DNA of 64,000 bases, taken from Kitasatospora sp. NBC_01287. GTDB taxonomy: Bacteria > Actinomycetota > Actinomycetes > Streptomycetales > Streptomycetaceae. How positions within the stretch are numbered: the first letter of the stretch is position 1; every line of letters begins with the position of its first letter. Location of the stretch: assembly GCF_026340565.1 (NCBI RefSeq), contig NZ_JAPEPB010000002.1, positions 248,001 to 312,000 on the forward strand, in the 5' to 3' direction. A program made the translations under genes and the position numbers. The notes under the pieces are model-generated. The model did not search any database and was not told where the DNA came from. It saw only the letters and a program-made list of their open reading frames with translations. This document shows positions 40,109-48,046 of this stretch, piece after piece.

Positions 40109-40756
40109 TCAGCTGGTGGCGGCGGCCGGAGCCGGGACAGCGGACGGCTGGGCGGCGGAGACGTTGTCGTGGAGGTCGAGGAGGTTCTCGCCGATGAAGC
40201 CGTAGACCGAGGTGATGGTGTCCAGCCGCCGGGCGATGCTGAGGAACTGGTCGGCGATGGCCCCGGCTTCCTCGGTGTCGAAAGCGGCCAGGTTGTGGGC
40301 GGCGGTCCGGGCGAAGTTGTCGACGGCGAGTAGGACGCCCTCGCCCTCGTTGAAGATCGTGTCGGCGATGCGCGCGATGTCGGCGGCGTCCTCGCAGTGG
40401 TACAGGGAGTCGGAGAGCTGCTCGATGGCGGCTTCGAGGGATTCGGTGGGGCTGAGCCGGTAGGTGAACCGTTCGGCATGACCATGGATCGTCTTCAGCT
40501 CGGGCGGCATCGCCATCACGTACCGGGCAGCGCGGAGCATGTGGTCGGCGTATGCCAGCACGTCCCGGGTCGCTTCGAGCTCCAGGCCGCCCGGCAGGGA
40601 AGGGAGGGCGGAGGGTGTGTCCGCGCCGTGGGTGAATCCGGCGTGCGCGAGGATCTCGGCGACCAGTCCGGGGTTGGAGTCGGCCTCGGCAGTGAGGTTG
40701 CCCTGCGCGTTCCAGGCGAAGGTGACCCGGGGTGCGGGGGTGAGGCTGTGGAACAT
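40109..40756 (-). CDS. Hypothetical protein with MLRAARY domain
   Basis: 215 residues. The N-terminal half (LVAEILAHAGFTHGADTPSA, LPGGLELEATRDVLAYADHM, then LRAARYVMAMPP) is related to the middle of the degenerate relaxase at 41530-42810 (LLRHAGF... HAAEMLRAARYNV). The rest is helical (ESLEAAIEQLSDSLYHCEDA), with a short Pro/Ala end. GGAG precedes the ATG. The function is unknown; relatedness to the relaxase-like gene hints at a DNA-processing role. Confidence 0.62.
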   Translation of the reverse strand: MFHSLTPAPRVTFAWNAQGNLTAEADSNPGLVAEILAHAGFTHGADTPSALPSLPGGLELEATRDVLAYADHMLRAARYVMAMPPELKTIHGHAERFTYRLSPTESLEAAIEQLSDSLYHCEDAADIARIADTIFNEGEGVLLAVDNFARTAAHNLAAFDTEEAGAIADQFLSIARRLDTITSVYGFIGENLLDLHDNVSAAQPSAVPAPAAATS

Positions 40757-40801
40757 GGGATTCTCCTAACCAGAAGGGGAGTTGGGGCGATTTCGTGACG
40801 C

Positions 40802-41469
40802 TCAGCGGGTGCGGCCGGAGGGTGGTGCCGCTGGCGCGGTGGGCGGGCTGGCGGTCGGTTCGCGGGCGAGGCGCCGGGTGCGGCCGGGCGGCGCGCGGGA
40901 GCGTTGGGTGAGGTTGAGAGGGCGGCCTGCCGCCGGTTCCTGTCGTGGTCGGCCTCGGCCGGGGAGCCGGCGCCCATGACGTCGTGCAGCAACTCCCGGG
41001 TGCGCAGGGCCCGGACAGCTTCGTGCTGGCTCGGGTCGCTGCGTTCGGCAGGGCAAGCGGCGACGCCCGCGATGGCCGCCTCCAGATCCTCCTGGGCCTG
41101 GGCCAACCCCTGGTGGGCGGAAGCCAGACGTGCCCACACCTCGAAGGTGGAGTTGTGGTGCGGGTTGTCGAAGCTCAGCCGGGCTCGGGTCCAGTCCGCG
41201 GTCGCGGCGACCAGCTCGGTCAGCTGAGGCAGGGGGCCCACCAGCGCGCCGGTCGTCTCCTCAATGATCCCCGCTACTTCCCGGGGGCTGGCGCTCTCCT
41301 CCAGCCGGGCGATCATCCCGGGCACGGAGTACGGATCGGCGGACGGCGGGGGGAAGTAGCGGACCTGGAGCGGCGGGTCGGCGACCGGCGCCGGGCCGTA
41401 GGCGAGACGGATGTTGTGCTGCATGGCAGCGCCGATCGCCTCACCGATAGAGGAATAGTGGTCGGGCAC
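40802..41469 (-). CDS. Hypothetical helical protein, probable frameshift in tail
   Basis: About 220 residues from GTG 41469 (GGAG upstream). The body, EAIGAAMQHNIRLAYGPAPV, then PREVAGIIEETTGALVGPLP and WARLASAHQGLAQAQEDLEA, is alpha-helical. The frame then runs past the expected end into the next gene. A CT duplication in CTCTC at 40916-40920 probably shifted it, because the alternative frame ends at 40802 in a Pro/Ala tail finishing SGRTR, like the other proteins here. The ending is therefore an inference. Confidence 0.55.
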
Positions 41470-41529
41470 GGCAACTCCACTGCAAAGATCGGACGTTGGG
41501 TGGGGGCGAGCAGTCCGGGGAGGCGCGGC

Positions 41530-42810
41530 TCACCGCGTCCGAAGGCCGGTGGACGGTGCCGGCACCGGGAGCGCGGGCGCGGCGGTGGCGGGAGGCGTCT
41601 TGCCGAGCGCGGCTGATGCCCGGAGCACGGCGGGTGAGGTGGCCAGGGCTGCGCTGGTAGTGGCCGTTGTGAGGTTGCCGGCGGCCAGGGTGGTGTCGGC
41701 GGGCGCCTGGTGGGTACGGGCGCGCTGGACCTCGTCGAGCACGCCTACCAGCTCGCTCTGGGCGGCGCAGACGAAGTCGGCAGCAAACCCGAAGCGGTCG
41801 GAGAGCGCGAACTGCTCGGGGTCGAGGTCGGTGATCTGCTCGGATGCCGCTTCCAAGGCTTCCTGTACACGGGCGAGTACGCCGTCGTCGGGGTCGAGAA
41901 GCTGGTCGAGAGCGGCAGCGGCCTCGGCGGCAGTGGCGGCGCCGCGGATTCGGTCGGTCAGTTCCAGGACCTGTCGGCCGGCCACCTTGCGGCCGAGCGG
42001 GTCGGTGGGTGTGGTCACCTGAGCGGTGTCCAGAGCCGGGTCGAGGTCGACGTTGTAGCGGGCGGCGCGCAGCATCTCGGCGGCGTGCGTGGCGATGGAG
42101 GCCCGGTCGGTGGGGGCGGTGGTGGTGGGCAGCCGGTGGCGGCGGCCGTGCCAGTCCTCGATCTGCCGGAATCCGGCGTGCCTGAGCAGGGTGGCGGACA
42201 GGTCGTCGCTGGCGCCCTTGGCGGCGACGCTGCCGCTCGGCTCGATACTGATGGTGATGACCGGGGCGGGCATCCGGTACTCCTTCGCGGTGGTGACGGA
42301 ACGGACGGACTGCGGGAGATGGCCCAGTTCGGTGGCGATGCGGTGGCATTCGGCCTGCACGTGGAAGGCGTCCCGGTAGGAGCGGTGCACCTGGCCGTCT
42401 TCGCGGACGACGGTGGCCACGATGTGCACCGAGCGGGCGAGGTTGCGGATCGCCACCCACCGGGAGCCGAGCGGGTCGTCGTCGGGGGCGAGCCCGGTGG
42501 CGGTGACCAGGCGCCGGGCGACGTCGCTCCATTGGGTGTCGGTGAGGTCCGGGCGGCGGGGGTCGGAGCGTACCGAGCACATCCACACCGGCTGCTCGGG
42601 TGCGCGAGCACCGAGCCGGGCAGCTGGGTAGTCCAGCACGCCGCCGCTGAGGGCCTCCTGGGGGTCACCGAGGAGGGGCAGCTGGGCGTCGGCGCTGCGG
42701 TACTCGGCGGCGATGAGCCAGGGGCGCAGGTGATAGCGAGGATCATCGGGCCCGTAGAGGGCGGGAATCAGAGCGGCCGTGGTGGCGGCTCGCTGCAGAT
42801 GGGCGATCAC
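41530..42810 (-). CDS. Degenerate relaxase-like protein fused to MLRAARY domain
   Basis: 426 residues. Residues 1-160 align with the relaxase at 3102-4850 (VWMCSVRSDPRRPDLTDTQW against the relaxase IWHCSVRTAPED...DDTEW; SRWVAIRNLARSVHIVATVV against CRWVAVRHAPDHIHIAATLV). Two of the three metal-binding histidines are replaced (H124 to N, H128 to S). Residues 180-260 match the 40109 protein. Its tail contains LRASAALGKTPPAT and ends GLRTR. It may bind DNA or relaxase without nicking. The start is GTG, with GGGGAC upstream. Confidence 0.68.
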   Translation of the reverse strand: MIAHLQRAATTAALIPALYGPDDPRYHLRPWLIAAEYRSADAQLPLLGDPQEALSGGVLDYPAARLGARAPEQPVWMCSVRSDPRRPDLTDTQWSDVARRLVTATGLAPDDDPLGSRWVAIRNLARSVHIVATVVREDGQVHRSYRDAFHVQAECHRIATELGHLPQSVRSVTTAKEYRMPAPVITISIEPSGSVAAKGASDDLSATLLRHAGFRQIEDWHGRRHRLPTTTAPTDRASIATHAAEMLRAARYNVDLDPALDTAQVTTPTDPLGRKVAGRQVLELTDRIRGAATAAEAAAALDQLLDPDDGVLARVQEALEAASEQITDLDPEQFALSDRFGFAADFVCAAQSELVGVLDEVQRARTHQAPADTTLAAGNLTTATTSAALATSPAVLRASAALGKTPPATAAPALPVPAPSTGLRTR

Positions 42811-42863
42811 GGAGTCCCCTCCCGGGTCGATCGACGGCGCGCCCCCGTGGGCGGCCCGGCACG

Positions 42864-42918
42864 GGAGAGGATCCGCAGAATCTGCGGCTTGGTCTGGCCG
42901 GGGAACGGTGGTAGAAGC
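42864..42918. repeat. Intergenic repeat, copy B, with 15-bp palindrome
   Basis: It contains the perfect inverted repeat ccgcagaatctgcgg (42873-42887) and ends ggtagaagc, as does copy A near 21.95 kb. It lies just upstream of the degenerate relaxase gene start, so it may be an operator or promoter element. Confidence 0.55.
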
Positions 42919-42951
42919 GCGGCGCCGGACCGAGCCGCGCCGTGCCGGAGC

Positions 42952-42985
42952 GGGGTGGTGCCCTGCTGTGGCAGGGCACCACCCC
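42952..42985. terminator. Strong stem-loop after the 42988 gene
   Basis: Perfect 15-base arms ggggtggtgccctgc (42952-42966) and gcagggcaccacccc (42971-42985) around a tgtg loop, 3 bases past the stop of the minus-strand gene. Confidence 0.8.
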
Positions 42986-42987
42986 GG

Positions 42988-43539
42988 TCAGACGAAGGGG
43001 TTCTCGGTCGGGCGGTCCGCGCTGGTGGCGGCCTGCAGCAGTTCGGGCAGATCGCCGGGCTCCGAGGAGCGCTGGTCGATCCACCACCCGGCCCGCGTGA
43101 TGGTCCGGGCCGAGTCCTCGACCTCCTGCCATTCGGCTTCGGGCAGGTCGCCTTCGAGGACCATGGCGGTGTAGGCGACGGCGAGGAGCTGGTGGCGGCA
43201 CCGCACGCCCCAGCCGATGCCCCGCTCGGTTCCCTCCAGCGGCGGCATCCGGTACTGCGCGGACCAGGCGTCGGACTCCGCCTGCTCGGCGGCGCGCTTG
43301 GCCTCCAGCCAGGCCGCCTTGTCCTGCTCGTCGTCGGCCTTGGCAGCCCGCCAGCAGTCGGTGCACTCCTGCTTGGCGAGCCAGGTGGCGAAGCCGGCAC
43401 GGCGGTCGGCTGCCCGGTCGGACAGGTCACGCTCGGCCTCGTGCCCACAGGTGTGGGTGATGGTCCAGACCTTCTTCACTCCCGGGGAATTGCAGTGGAT
43501 GCGCGATCCGGAGTGAGCCGAGCTGTTCTGCGAGTTCAT
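42988..43539 (-). CDS. Hypothetical Cys/His-rich protein
   Basis: 183 residues with ATG at 43539. The N-terminal part has HCNSPG, HTCGHEAERDLSDRAADR and QECTDCWRAAKADDEQDKA, resembling a small zinc-binding domain. A helical region (AAWLEAKRAAEQAESDAWSA) and a C-terminal domain (LLAVAYTAMVLEGDLPEAEW) follow. Ribosome-binding complementarity is weak. The family was not recognised. It has its own terminator and a palindrome upstream (43596-43608), so it is a separate transcription unit. Confidence 0.6.
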   Translation of the reverse strand: MNSQNSSAHSGSRIHCNSPGVKKVWTITHTCGHEAERDLSDRAADRRAGFATWLAKQECTDCWRAAKADDEQDKAAWLEAKRAAEQAESDAWSAQYRMPPLEGTERGIGWGVRCRHQLLAVAYTAMVLEGDLPEAEWQEVEDSARTITRAGWWIDQRSSEPGDLPELLQAATSADRPTENPFV

Positions 43540-43595
43540 GTCGTCTGTCTTTCTTCGAGGTTGAGGCCATTGCCCTGGGGTGTTGCGTGCGCGAG

Positions 43596-43608
43596 TGCAT
43601 CTGATGCA
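43596..43608. promoter_or_regulatory. 13-bp palindrome related to the 5.4-kb sites
   Basis: tgcatctgatgca is a perfect inverted repeat between divergent units and shares the GATGCA half-site with the palindrome at 5372-5390; a diverged gttgcg lies just upstream at 43582-43587. Confidence 0.45.
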
Positions 43609-43648
43609 TGATTCGCGCGATTGGTGGAGGGGAGGGGTGAGTGTCCGG

Positions 43649-44073
43649 AGCGGCCCACCAGCCGCATCGCCCGGCTCACCACCGACCAGGTCAGCGACCA
43701 CGGAGACAAGGTCACCCTGCGGCTCGGGCGCGAACCGGTGGAACTCCCGCCGCCCCTGGACGGCCTGGCCCGCCAGCTCGTCCAACGTCGACACGGGCGC
43801 GCCGTCACCGCCCCCACCGAGGAGCCAGCGTGGCTCTTCCACAGCATCTATCCGGGCCAGCCGATCGACCCCCACCGCCTCGGCCGCCGACTCAAGGCCA
43901 TCGGCATCTCGCCACGCGTAACCCGCAACGCGGCCCTGATGGACATCGCCTCCGAGCTGCCGGCCTACGTCTTCAGCCGCCTGCTCGGCTTTCACCAGAG
44001 CACCGCCGACAACTGGGACACCGAAGCCTCGGGCTTCGGCGCCGAGTACGCCGCCGACCTCAGCCGCCGCTGA
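43649..44073 (+). pseudogene. C-terminal remnant of a tyrosine recombinase/integrase
   Basis: About 140 residues: TSRIARLTTDQVSDHGDKVT, LRLGREPVELPPPLDGLARQ, WLFHSIYPGQPIDPHRLGRR, then DIASELPAYVFSRLLGFHQS and YAADLSRR. This is the C-terminal part of a large streptomycete integrase family; the N-terminal core and active-site half are absent and no start is evident. It is unrelated in sequence to the N-terminal recombinase piece at 22272. Confidence 0.62.
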
Positions 44074-44226
44074 GCTCGCCGCTGGCCCGGCTTCGAAGAG
44101 CGCGCCGGTGGCCATCACCCTCGACGCGAACTGCGACATCAACGAGATCACTCCCTGTTACTGATTCAATGCTTTAAGTGGTCAGTCGTGACGTGCACGA
44201 CGCCCGGGAACGAGGAGAGAACCCCT

Positions 44227-44691
44227 ATGCGACGCGTGTTCATCAAAGCGGCCAGCGTGGCCGCCGTCGGCGTGCTGGCCTTCGCCGCGGCACAGCCCTC
44301 CCAGGCCAGCACCCTGAGCAACCAGCCGGTCCGCGCCGCCGCCGAGGGGCCGGCGTACTTCGTGATGACCGACATCACGCGGGCAGAATTCGTCATCAAG
44401 CTGACGAAGAGCGCGGAGATCGAGCACGCCCGTGAACTGATCAGCGGGGAAACCGACGCGATGCCCCACGTGCTCACGCGGATCATCAAGCGGCCGGCCT
44501 CCTACAACCCGCGCTGGAGCTTCCAGGCCAACCCCGACCAAACGCAGTTCTTCGACCAGGCCATCGAGGTCTGCGACTCGACCATCCCGTACGTCGAGGA
44601 GCACCTCGACGAAGCCGGCGGCCCCTTCCTGCCCGGCCTGGTCTGGTGCGACTGGAGCTCGCGCCTCGTCAGGGAAATCCCTGCCCCGTAG
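44227..44691 (+). CDS. Secreted BP74-like protein
   Basis: 154 residues. ATG at 44227 follows GGAGAG and gives a Sec signal peptide (RRVFIKAASVAAVGVLAFAA, cleavage near QAS). The mature part, AYFVMTDITRAEFVIKLTKS, then IKRPASYNPRWSFQANPDQT and VWCDWSSRLV, resembles the BP74 N-terminal domain first described in Dictyostelium calmodulin-binding proteins and found in many streptomycete secreted proteins. The function in bacteria is unknown. Two Cys residues could form a disulfide. It is a small cargo gene next to the integrase remnant. Confidence 0.72.
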   Translation: MRRVFIKAASVAAVGVLAFAAAQPSQASTLSNQPVRAAAEGPAYFVMTDITRAEFVIKLTKSAEIEHARELISGETDAMPHVLTRIIKRPASYNPRWSFQANPDQTQFFDQAIEVCDSTIPYVEEHLDEAGGPFLPGLVWCDWSSRLVREIPAP

Positions 44692-44923
44692 GTGACCGGC
44701 CGGGCCGATCCGCGTCATACCCATCACGACGCCCCGCCCCGCAGAGGTCTGCTCGGGCCGAAAGCCACCACCAGCCGGCCCGAGCCGACCGTCCATCGCC
44801 GGTCTCGGCCTGACGCGAGAGCAGCCGCAGAGCAGCCGCCACCGGCACAGGTATTCAGCACGTTCTGATATCCGGGTTCACCAATAACGGCCATGGAGAC
44901 TGCTCCTTCGGTGAGTTGGGTGT

Positions 44924-45703
44924 TCAGCGGGGGCGGGAGAACGCGATGCGGGGATCCACCGGGCGGGCCGGTGGTGCCGCGATCTGGGGCGCGGCGGCCG
45001 GAGCCTTGCTCGGCATGCCGCTGCGGGCCGGGCTGGCGGCGAGGGCAGCAGCGGTGCGGGGAAGCGCGTGCGGGACGAAGCCCTGGGTGCGCTCGGAGCG
45101 GCTCGTAGCCACCGGCGGGGGTGAGCGGCGGGCGACTACAGCCGAGGCGAGCTGGGGATGAACGGCCACCTGGAGGTCGCCAGCGCGGTGCAGAGCCGTG
45201 GTGGCCTGCGCCACCCGGTCGAGCGCCCCACCGCGCTCGACACCGTCGGGCAGGAGGTAGATGTCGAGCTGGTGGTCGAACTTCCAGCCGTGTTCTTCGA
45301 GGATCGGCCCGCCCCGGTCGACCGCGTTCATGGTGGAGGCCGTGGCGGCGACGACGCCGAGCCGGGGATGCTCGGCGAACGCGACATCGGGCTCCGCCGG
45401 GTGCGCCCGATCCCGGTCGCGGGCCGCAGGCTCGTCAGGGGCGGGCTCGAACTCCGGGTCATTGCCCACGCGGAAGCCGGCGCGGCGCAACGTGGTGATG
45501 GCCATCCGGGTCCGGTCCTGTCCCTGACGGTCAGGCTCGACCAGGGCGTAGAGGCTTTGCTGGTCGGCCACTTGGCGGAAGCCGAGGCGCCTGAGCATCC
45601 AGTCGCTGGTGGGAATCTCGTGTAGGCAGTCGGCGACGATCCCGTACTCGCGATGGCGGCCGACGACGATGTCGGGCTGGGCGTTGTTCTCAGAAGCGGG
45701 CAT
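44924..45703 (-). CDS. Hypothetical protein with duplicated domain and tail
   Basis: 259 residues containing two related 75-residue units: GRHREYGIVADCLHEIPTSD to RAGFRVGNDPEFEP, and AEHPRLGVVAATASTMNAVD to AGDLQVAVHPQLAS. Each has LRRLGF/LEEHGW-type and LV/LL-strand patterns. The last 65 residues form a Pro/Ala tail (AAALAASPARSGMPSKAPAA) ending FSRPR. No family was recognised. It lies downstream of virB4 on the same strand. Confidence 0.62.
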   Translation of the reverse strand: MPASENNAQPDIVVGRHREYGIVADCLHEIPTSDWMLRRLGFRQVADQQSLYALVEPDRQGQDRTRMAITTLRRAGFRVGNDPEFEPAPDEPAARDRDRAHPAEPDVAFAEHPRLGVVAATASTMNAVDRGGPILEEHGWKFDHQLDIYLLPDGVERGGALDRVAQATTALHRAGDLQVAVHPQLASAVVARRSPPPVATSRSERTQGFVPHALPRTAAALAASPARSGMPSKAPAAAPQIAAPPARPVDPRIAFSRPR

Positions 45704-45769
45704 GGCAGATCCGTCCAGGTTGGCTGTGTGGGCTCGGGTGTGGGGGCGGCGTCGCGCGGGAGGGCGCGG

Positions 45770-45967
45770 TCAGCGGGTCGCAGCGGCGGCGCGGACGGCT
45801 GGTGGTGGCGTCGGAATCGGAGAGGGGGCCGGCGTCGGCACCGGGGAACTGGCGGCGCGGGCCGCTGCCGGTGATGTCGCACGGGCGGCAGCCACTCGGG
45901 CGTCCACGGGGATGGTCACCGCGACCGGGGCAGGGCGACCGAGCAGGCAGTGGTCGGTGTAGCGCAC
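45770..45967 (-). CDS. 65-residue protein consisting mostly of the tag/tail
   Basis: A GTG start gives RYTDHCLLGRPAPVAVTIPV, then VAAARATSPAAARA and an almost pure Pro/Ala/Ser tail ending AAATR. It has a short head but otherwise looks like the tag and tail found at the C-termini of the larger accessory proteins. It follows the virB4 terminator. It may be a real micro-protein or the remnant of a gene that lost its N-terminal domain. Confidence 0.45.
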   Translation of the reverse strand: MRYTDHCLLGRPAPVAVTIPVDARVAAARATSPAAARAASSPVPTPAPSPIPTPPPAVRAAAATR

Positions 45968-45985
45968 AGCGGGTCCGTTCTGTCA

Positions 45986-46018
45986 GACTTGGGGCGCCCG
46001 CACTGGGCGCCCCAAGTC
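45986..46018. terminator. Stem-loop after virB4
   Basis: Arms gacttggggcgccc (45986-45999) and gggcgccccaagtc (46005-46018) pair perfectly around gcact, 22 bases beyond the VirB4 stop on the minus strand. Confidence 0.72.
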
Positions 46019-46040
46019 CCCTTCCGTCAAAGCGGTTTGG

Positions 46041-47552
46041 TCAGGCGGCCATGCGGAAGTCGGTGTCGTACAGTGCCCGTTCCCTGGGGTGCAGGAGGTG
46101 CTGCACGATGAAGCTGAGGCCGGCGACTTTCCACAGGCCCCTGCCGCGGGTGAGGGCGGCGATCGCCTGGGCTTCGACACCGGTCAGGCCGAGCAGGGAC
46201 ATGGAGACCGCGACCTGGTCGGGTTCCTGGCGGTAGATGATCCGGGTGCTGCAGTCGGCCAGGAGGCCCTCGGCCAGGACGCGCCCGCGCGATCCGGCGT
46301 CGCCCGCGGACAGCAGGTCGGAAAGGCGGTGCAGGATAAGGAGGTTGGCGATTCCCAACCCGCGGCTGAGCTTCCACTGCTGCTGCATCCGCTCCAGCAG
46401 CGGGACGTGCCGCATGATCCGCCACGCCTCGTCGTAGATCACCCACCTCCGTCCGGCCAGCGGGTCGGCGAGCGCGGACTCCATCCAGGCCGAGGCGCAG
46501 GTCATCGCCAGGACGAGGGCCGTGTCGTCCCCGGTGCTGCCGAGTCGGGACAGGTCGATGGAGAGCATTGGCGAGGTCGGGTCGAAGCGGACCGTGGACG
46601 GTGCGTCGAACATGCCGCTCAGGTCACCGTGGACCAGGCGGCGCAGGGCGTGGGCGAGGTCGTCGGCGGCGTGCCCGATACCGCCGCTCTGGTCGCCGAG
46701 GGCCGCGTCGAGGCGTTCGGGGTGGCCGAGGATCTGCGCGATGTCGCCGAGCAGCGGCACCGTCCCGGCGGCGTGGGCCTGGGCGACGACCAGGTCGAGT
46801 GCGACGTCCAGGCCGGTGTGCTCCATCGGCAGCAGATCGCGCTTCAGCACGGTGCTGGCCAGGCTCGCCAGCAGCAGGAGCCGGCGCTTGCGGACCTCGC
46901 CCTGCCAGTCCTCCTCGTCGACCCCGGCGGGCCGCTCCGGCGCGTCCAGGGGGTTCAACTTCCCCGGGAGACCAGGGCCCAGGGCGATGGTCTGGCCGCC
47001 GAGGGCCTCGGCCAGCCCGGTCCACTCACCCTTCGGGTCGGACGGGATGTAGATCTTGTACCCGTGGGCGATGGCCCGGGTGGCGATGGACTTGGCGAGT
47101 GCGCTCTTGCCCATGCCGATCACGCCGCACAAGATCGCGTTCGGGTTGGTGAAGCCTTCTATTCGACCGGAGTTGTACAGGGAGAACGGGTCGAAGCAGA
47201 ACGAGCCCTCGGCGTGGAGGTCGCGACCGATGAAGATCCCTTCGGAGCCGAGGCCGGCCTCCGCCAGGAAGGGATACGCACCCCCCGCCACGGCGGTGGT
47301 CATGCGGTGCTTGGGCAGCCGCAGGCTGCCGCCACGGGCGGAGGCCGGGCCGGGCCGACCCGACGGCGGGTAGGTGGCCTGGAGCTCGGGGTCCACACCC
47401 TCGTGCTCGCGGCGCTCGTCGGGGGCCTGGGCGCGGCGGGCCTTGGTGCGGGCCTCGGCGAACTCAGCACGTGCGGCACGCTGTTGGGCACGGGAGGTCT
47501 TGCGGGGGACGAACAGCGGGCTGGCGGTGGCGCGGTTCCTGGGCATGATCAC
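46041..47552 (-). CDS. VirB4-like conjugation ATPase
   Basis: 503 residues, the ATPase half of an actinobacterial VirB4. Features are CGVIGMGKSALAKSIATRAI (Walker A, 142-161), IYIPSDPKGEWTGLAEALGG, GRRWVIYDEAWRIMRHVPLL (Walker B with DEAW) and IYRQEPDQVAVSMSLLGLTG. The N-terminal 80 residues are charged and disordered. The start is GTG 47552 or ATG 47546. It would power the secretion channel together with the SCO6880-like protein, which probably supplies the missing N-terminal VirB4/VirB3 portion. It is part of the minus-strand T4SS block. Confidence 0.85.
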   Translation of the reverse strand: MIMPRNRATASPLFVPRKTSRAQQRAARAEFAEARTKARRAQAPDERREHEGVDPELQATYPPSGRPGPASARGGSLRLPKHRMTTAVAGGAYPFLAEAGLGSEGIFIGRDLHAEGSFCFDPFSLYNSGRIEGFTNPNAILCGVIGMGKSALAKSIATRAIAHGYKIYIPSDPKGEWTGLAEALGGQTIALGPGLPGKLNPLDAPERPAGVDEEDWQGEVRKRRLLLLASLASTVLKRDLLPMEHTGLDVALDLVVAQAHAAGTVPLLGDIAQILGHPERLDAALGDQSGGIGHAADDLAHALRRLVHGDLSGMFDAPSTVRFDPTSPMLSIDLSRLGSTGDDTALVLAMTCASAWMESALADPLAGRRWVIYDEAWRIMRHVPLLERMQQQWKLSRGLGIANLLILHRLSDLLSAGDAGSRGRVLAEGLLADCSTRIIYRQEPDQVAVSMSLLGLTGVEAQAIAALTRGRGLWKVAGLSFIVQHLLHPRERALYDTDFRMAA

Positions 47553-47562
47553 GGATTCCGGG

Positions 47563-48012
47563 TCAGTGGCGGACGAGGCCGGTGAACGGGGAGTGCAGGT
47601 CAGCGGGGGTGGTGCGGCGCCGGACCAGCTGGGCGGCTTCCTGGTGCCGGCGGCAGATGGACATCTCGGGTGCGCCCTCGGGCAGGCGGGCCCGGCAGGC
47701 TTCGCGATCGGGGACCTCGCCGCTGACGGGCCGGGGCGCGCAGTGGTAGGCCGCGTGGAGGTGGTCGGCGGCCTGCCACAGGCGGGTCCGGGTGGCTCGC
47801 AGGTGGTCTCCCTCGCCCGGGAGCAGGGGCGAGGTGCGCTGGGTGTGGGCGTCGAGGAGGCCGTGCAGGGCGACGAGGTGCTCGTGCAGGGAGTCCAGCT
47901 CGGCCCGGGAGGCGACGAGGGGGCCTGCGGGGATGTTCAGCGCGCGGTGGAAGTCGAGGGCTGCGGTCGCGTACGGGACGAAGTCCTGCGCGGTGGCGGC
48001 GGTGGCCGGCAT
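47563..48012 (-). CDS. Hypothetical T4SS-block protein
   Basis: 149 residues, helical: VPYATAALDFHRALNIPAGP, LDSLHEHLVALHGLLDAHTQ, LRATRTRLWQAADHLHAAYH. Cys and His residues (YHCAP, REACR, SICRRH) could bind a metal. No domain was recognised. It stands between virB4 and the SCO6880-like gene with short gaps and is probably co-transcribed. Confidence 0.62.
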   Translation of the reverse strand: MPATAATAQDFVPYATAALDFHRALNIPAGPLVASRAELDSLHEHLVALHGLLDAHTQRTSPLLPGEGDHLRATRTRLWQAADHLHAAYHCAPRPVSGEVPDREACRARLPEGAPEMSICRRHQEAAQLVRRRTTPADLHSPFTGLVRH

Positions 48013-48046
48013 GGCGGTGCTCTTTCCGGAGGAGGGGAGGCCGGCC

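Noticed and set aside
22260..43649. The integrase pieces at 22.3 and 43.6 kb as two halves of one split integrase
   Set aside because: They appear to come from different recombinase families and lie 21 kb apart, and no matching breakpoint sequence is visible.
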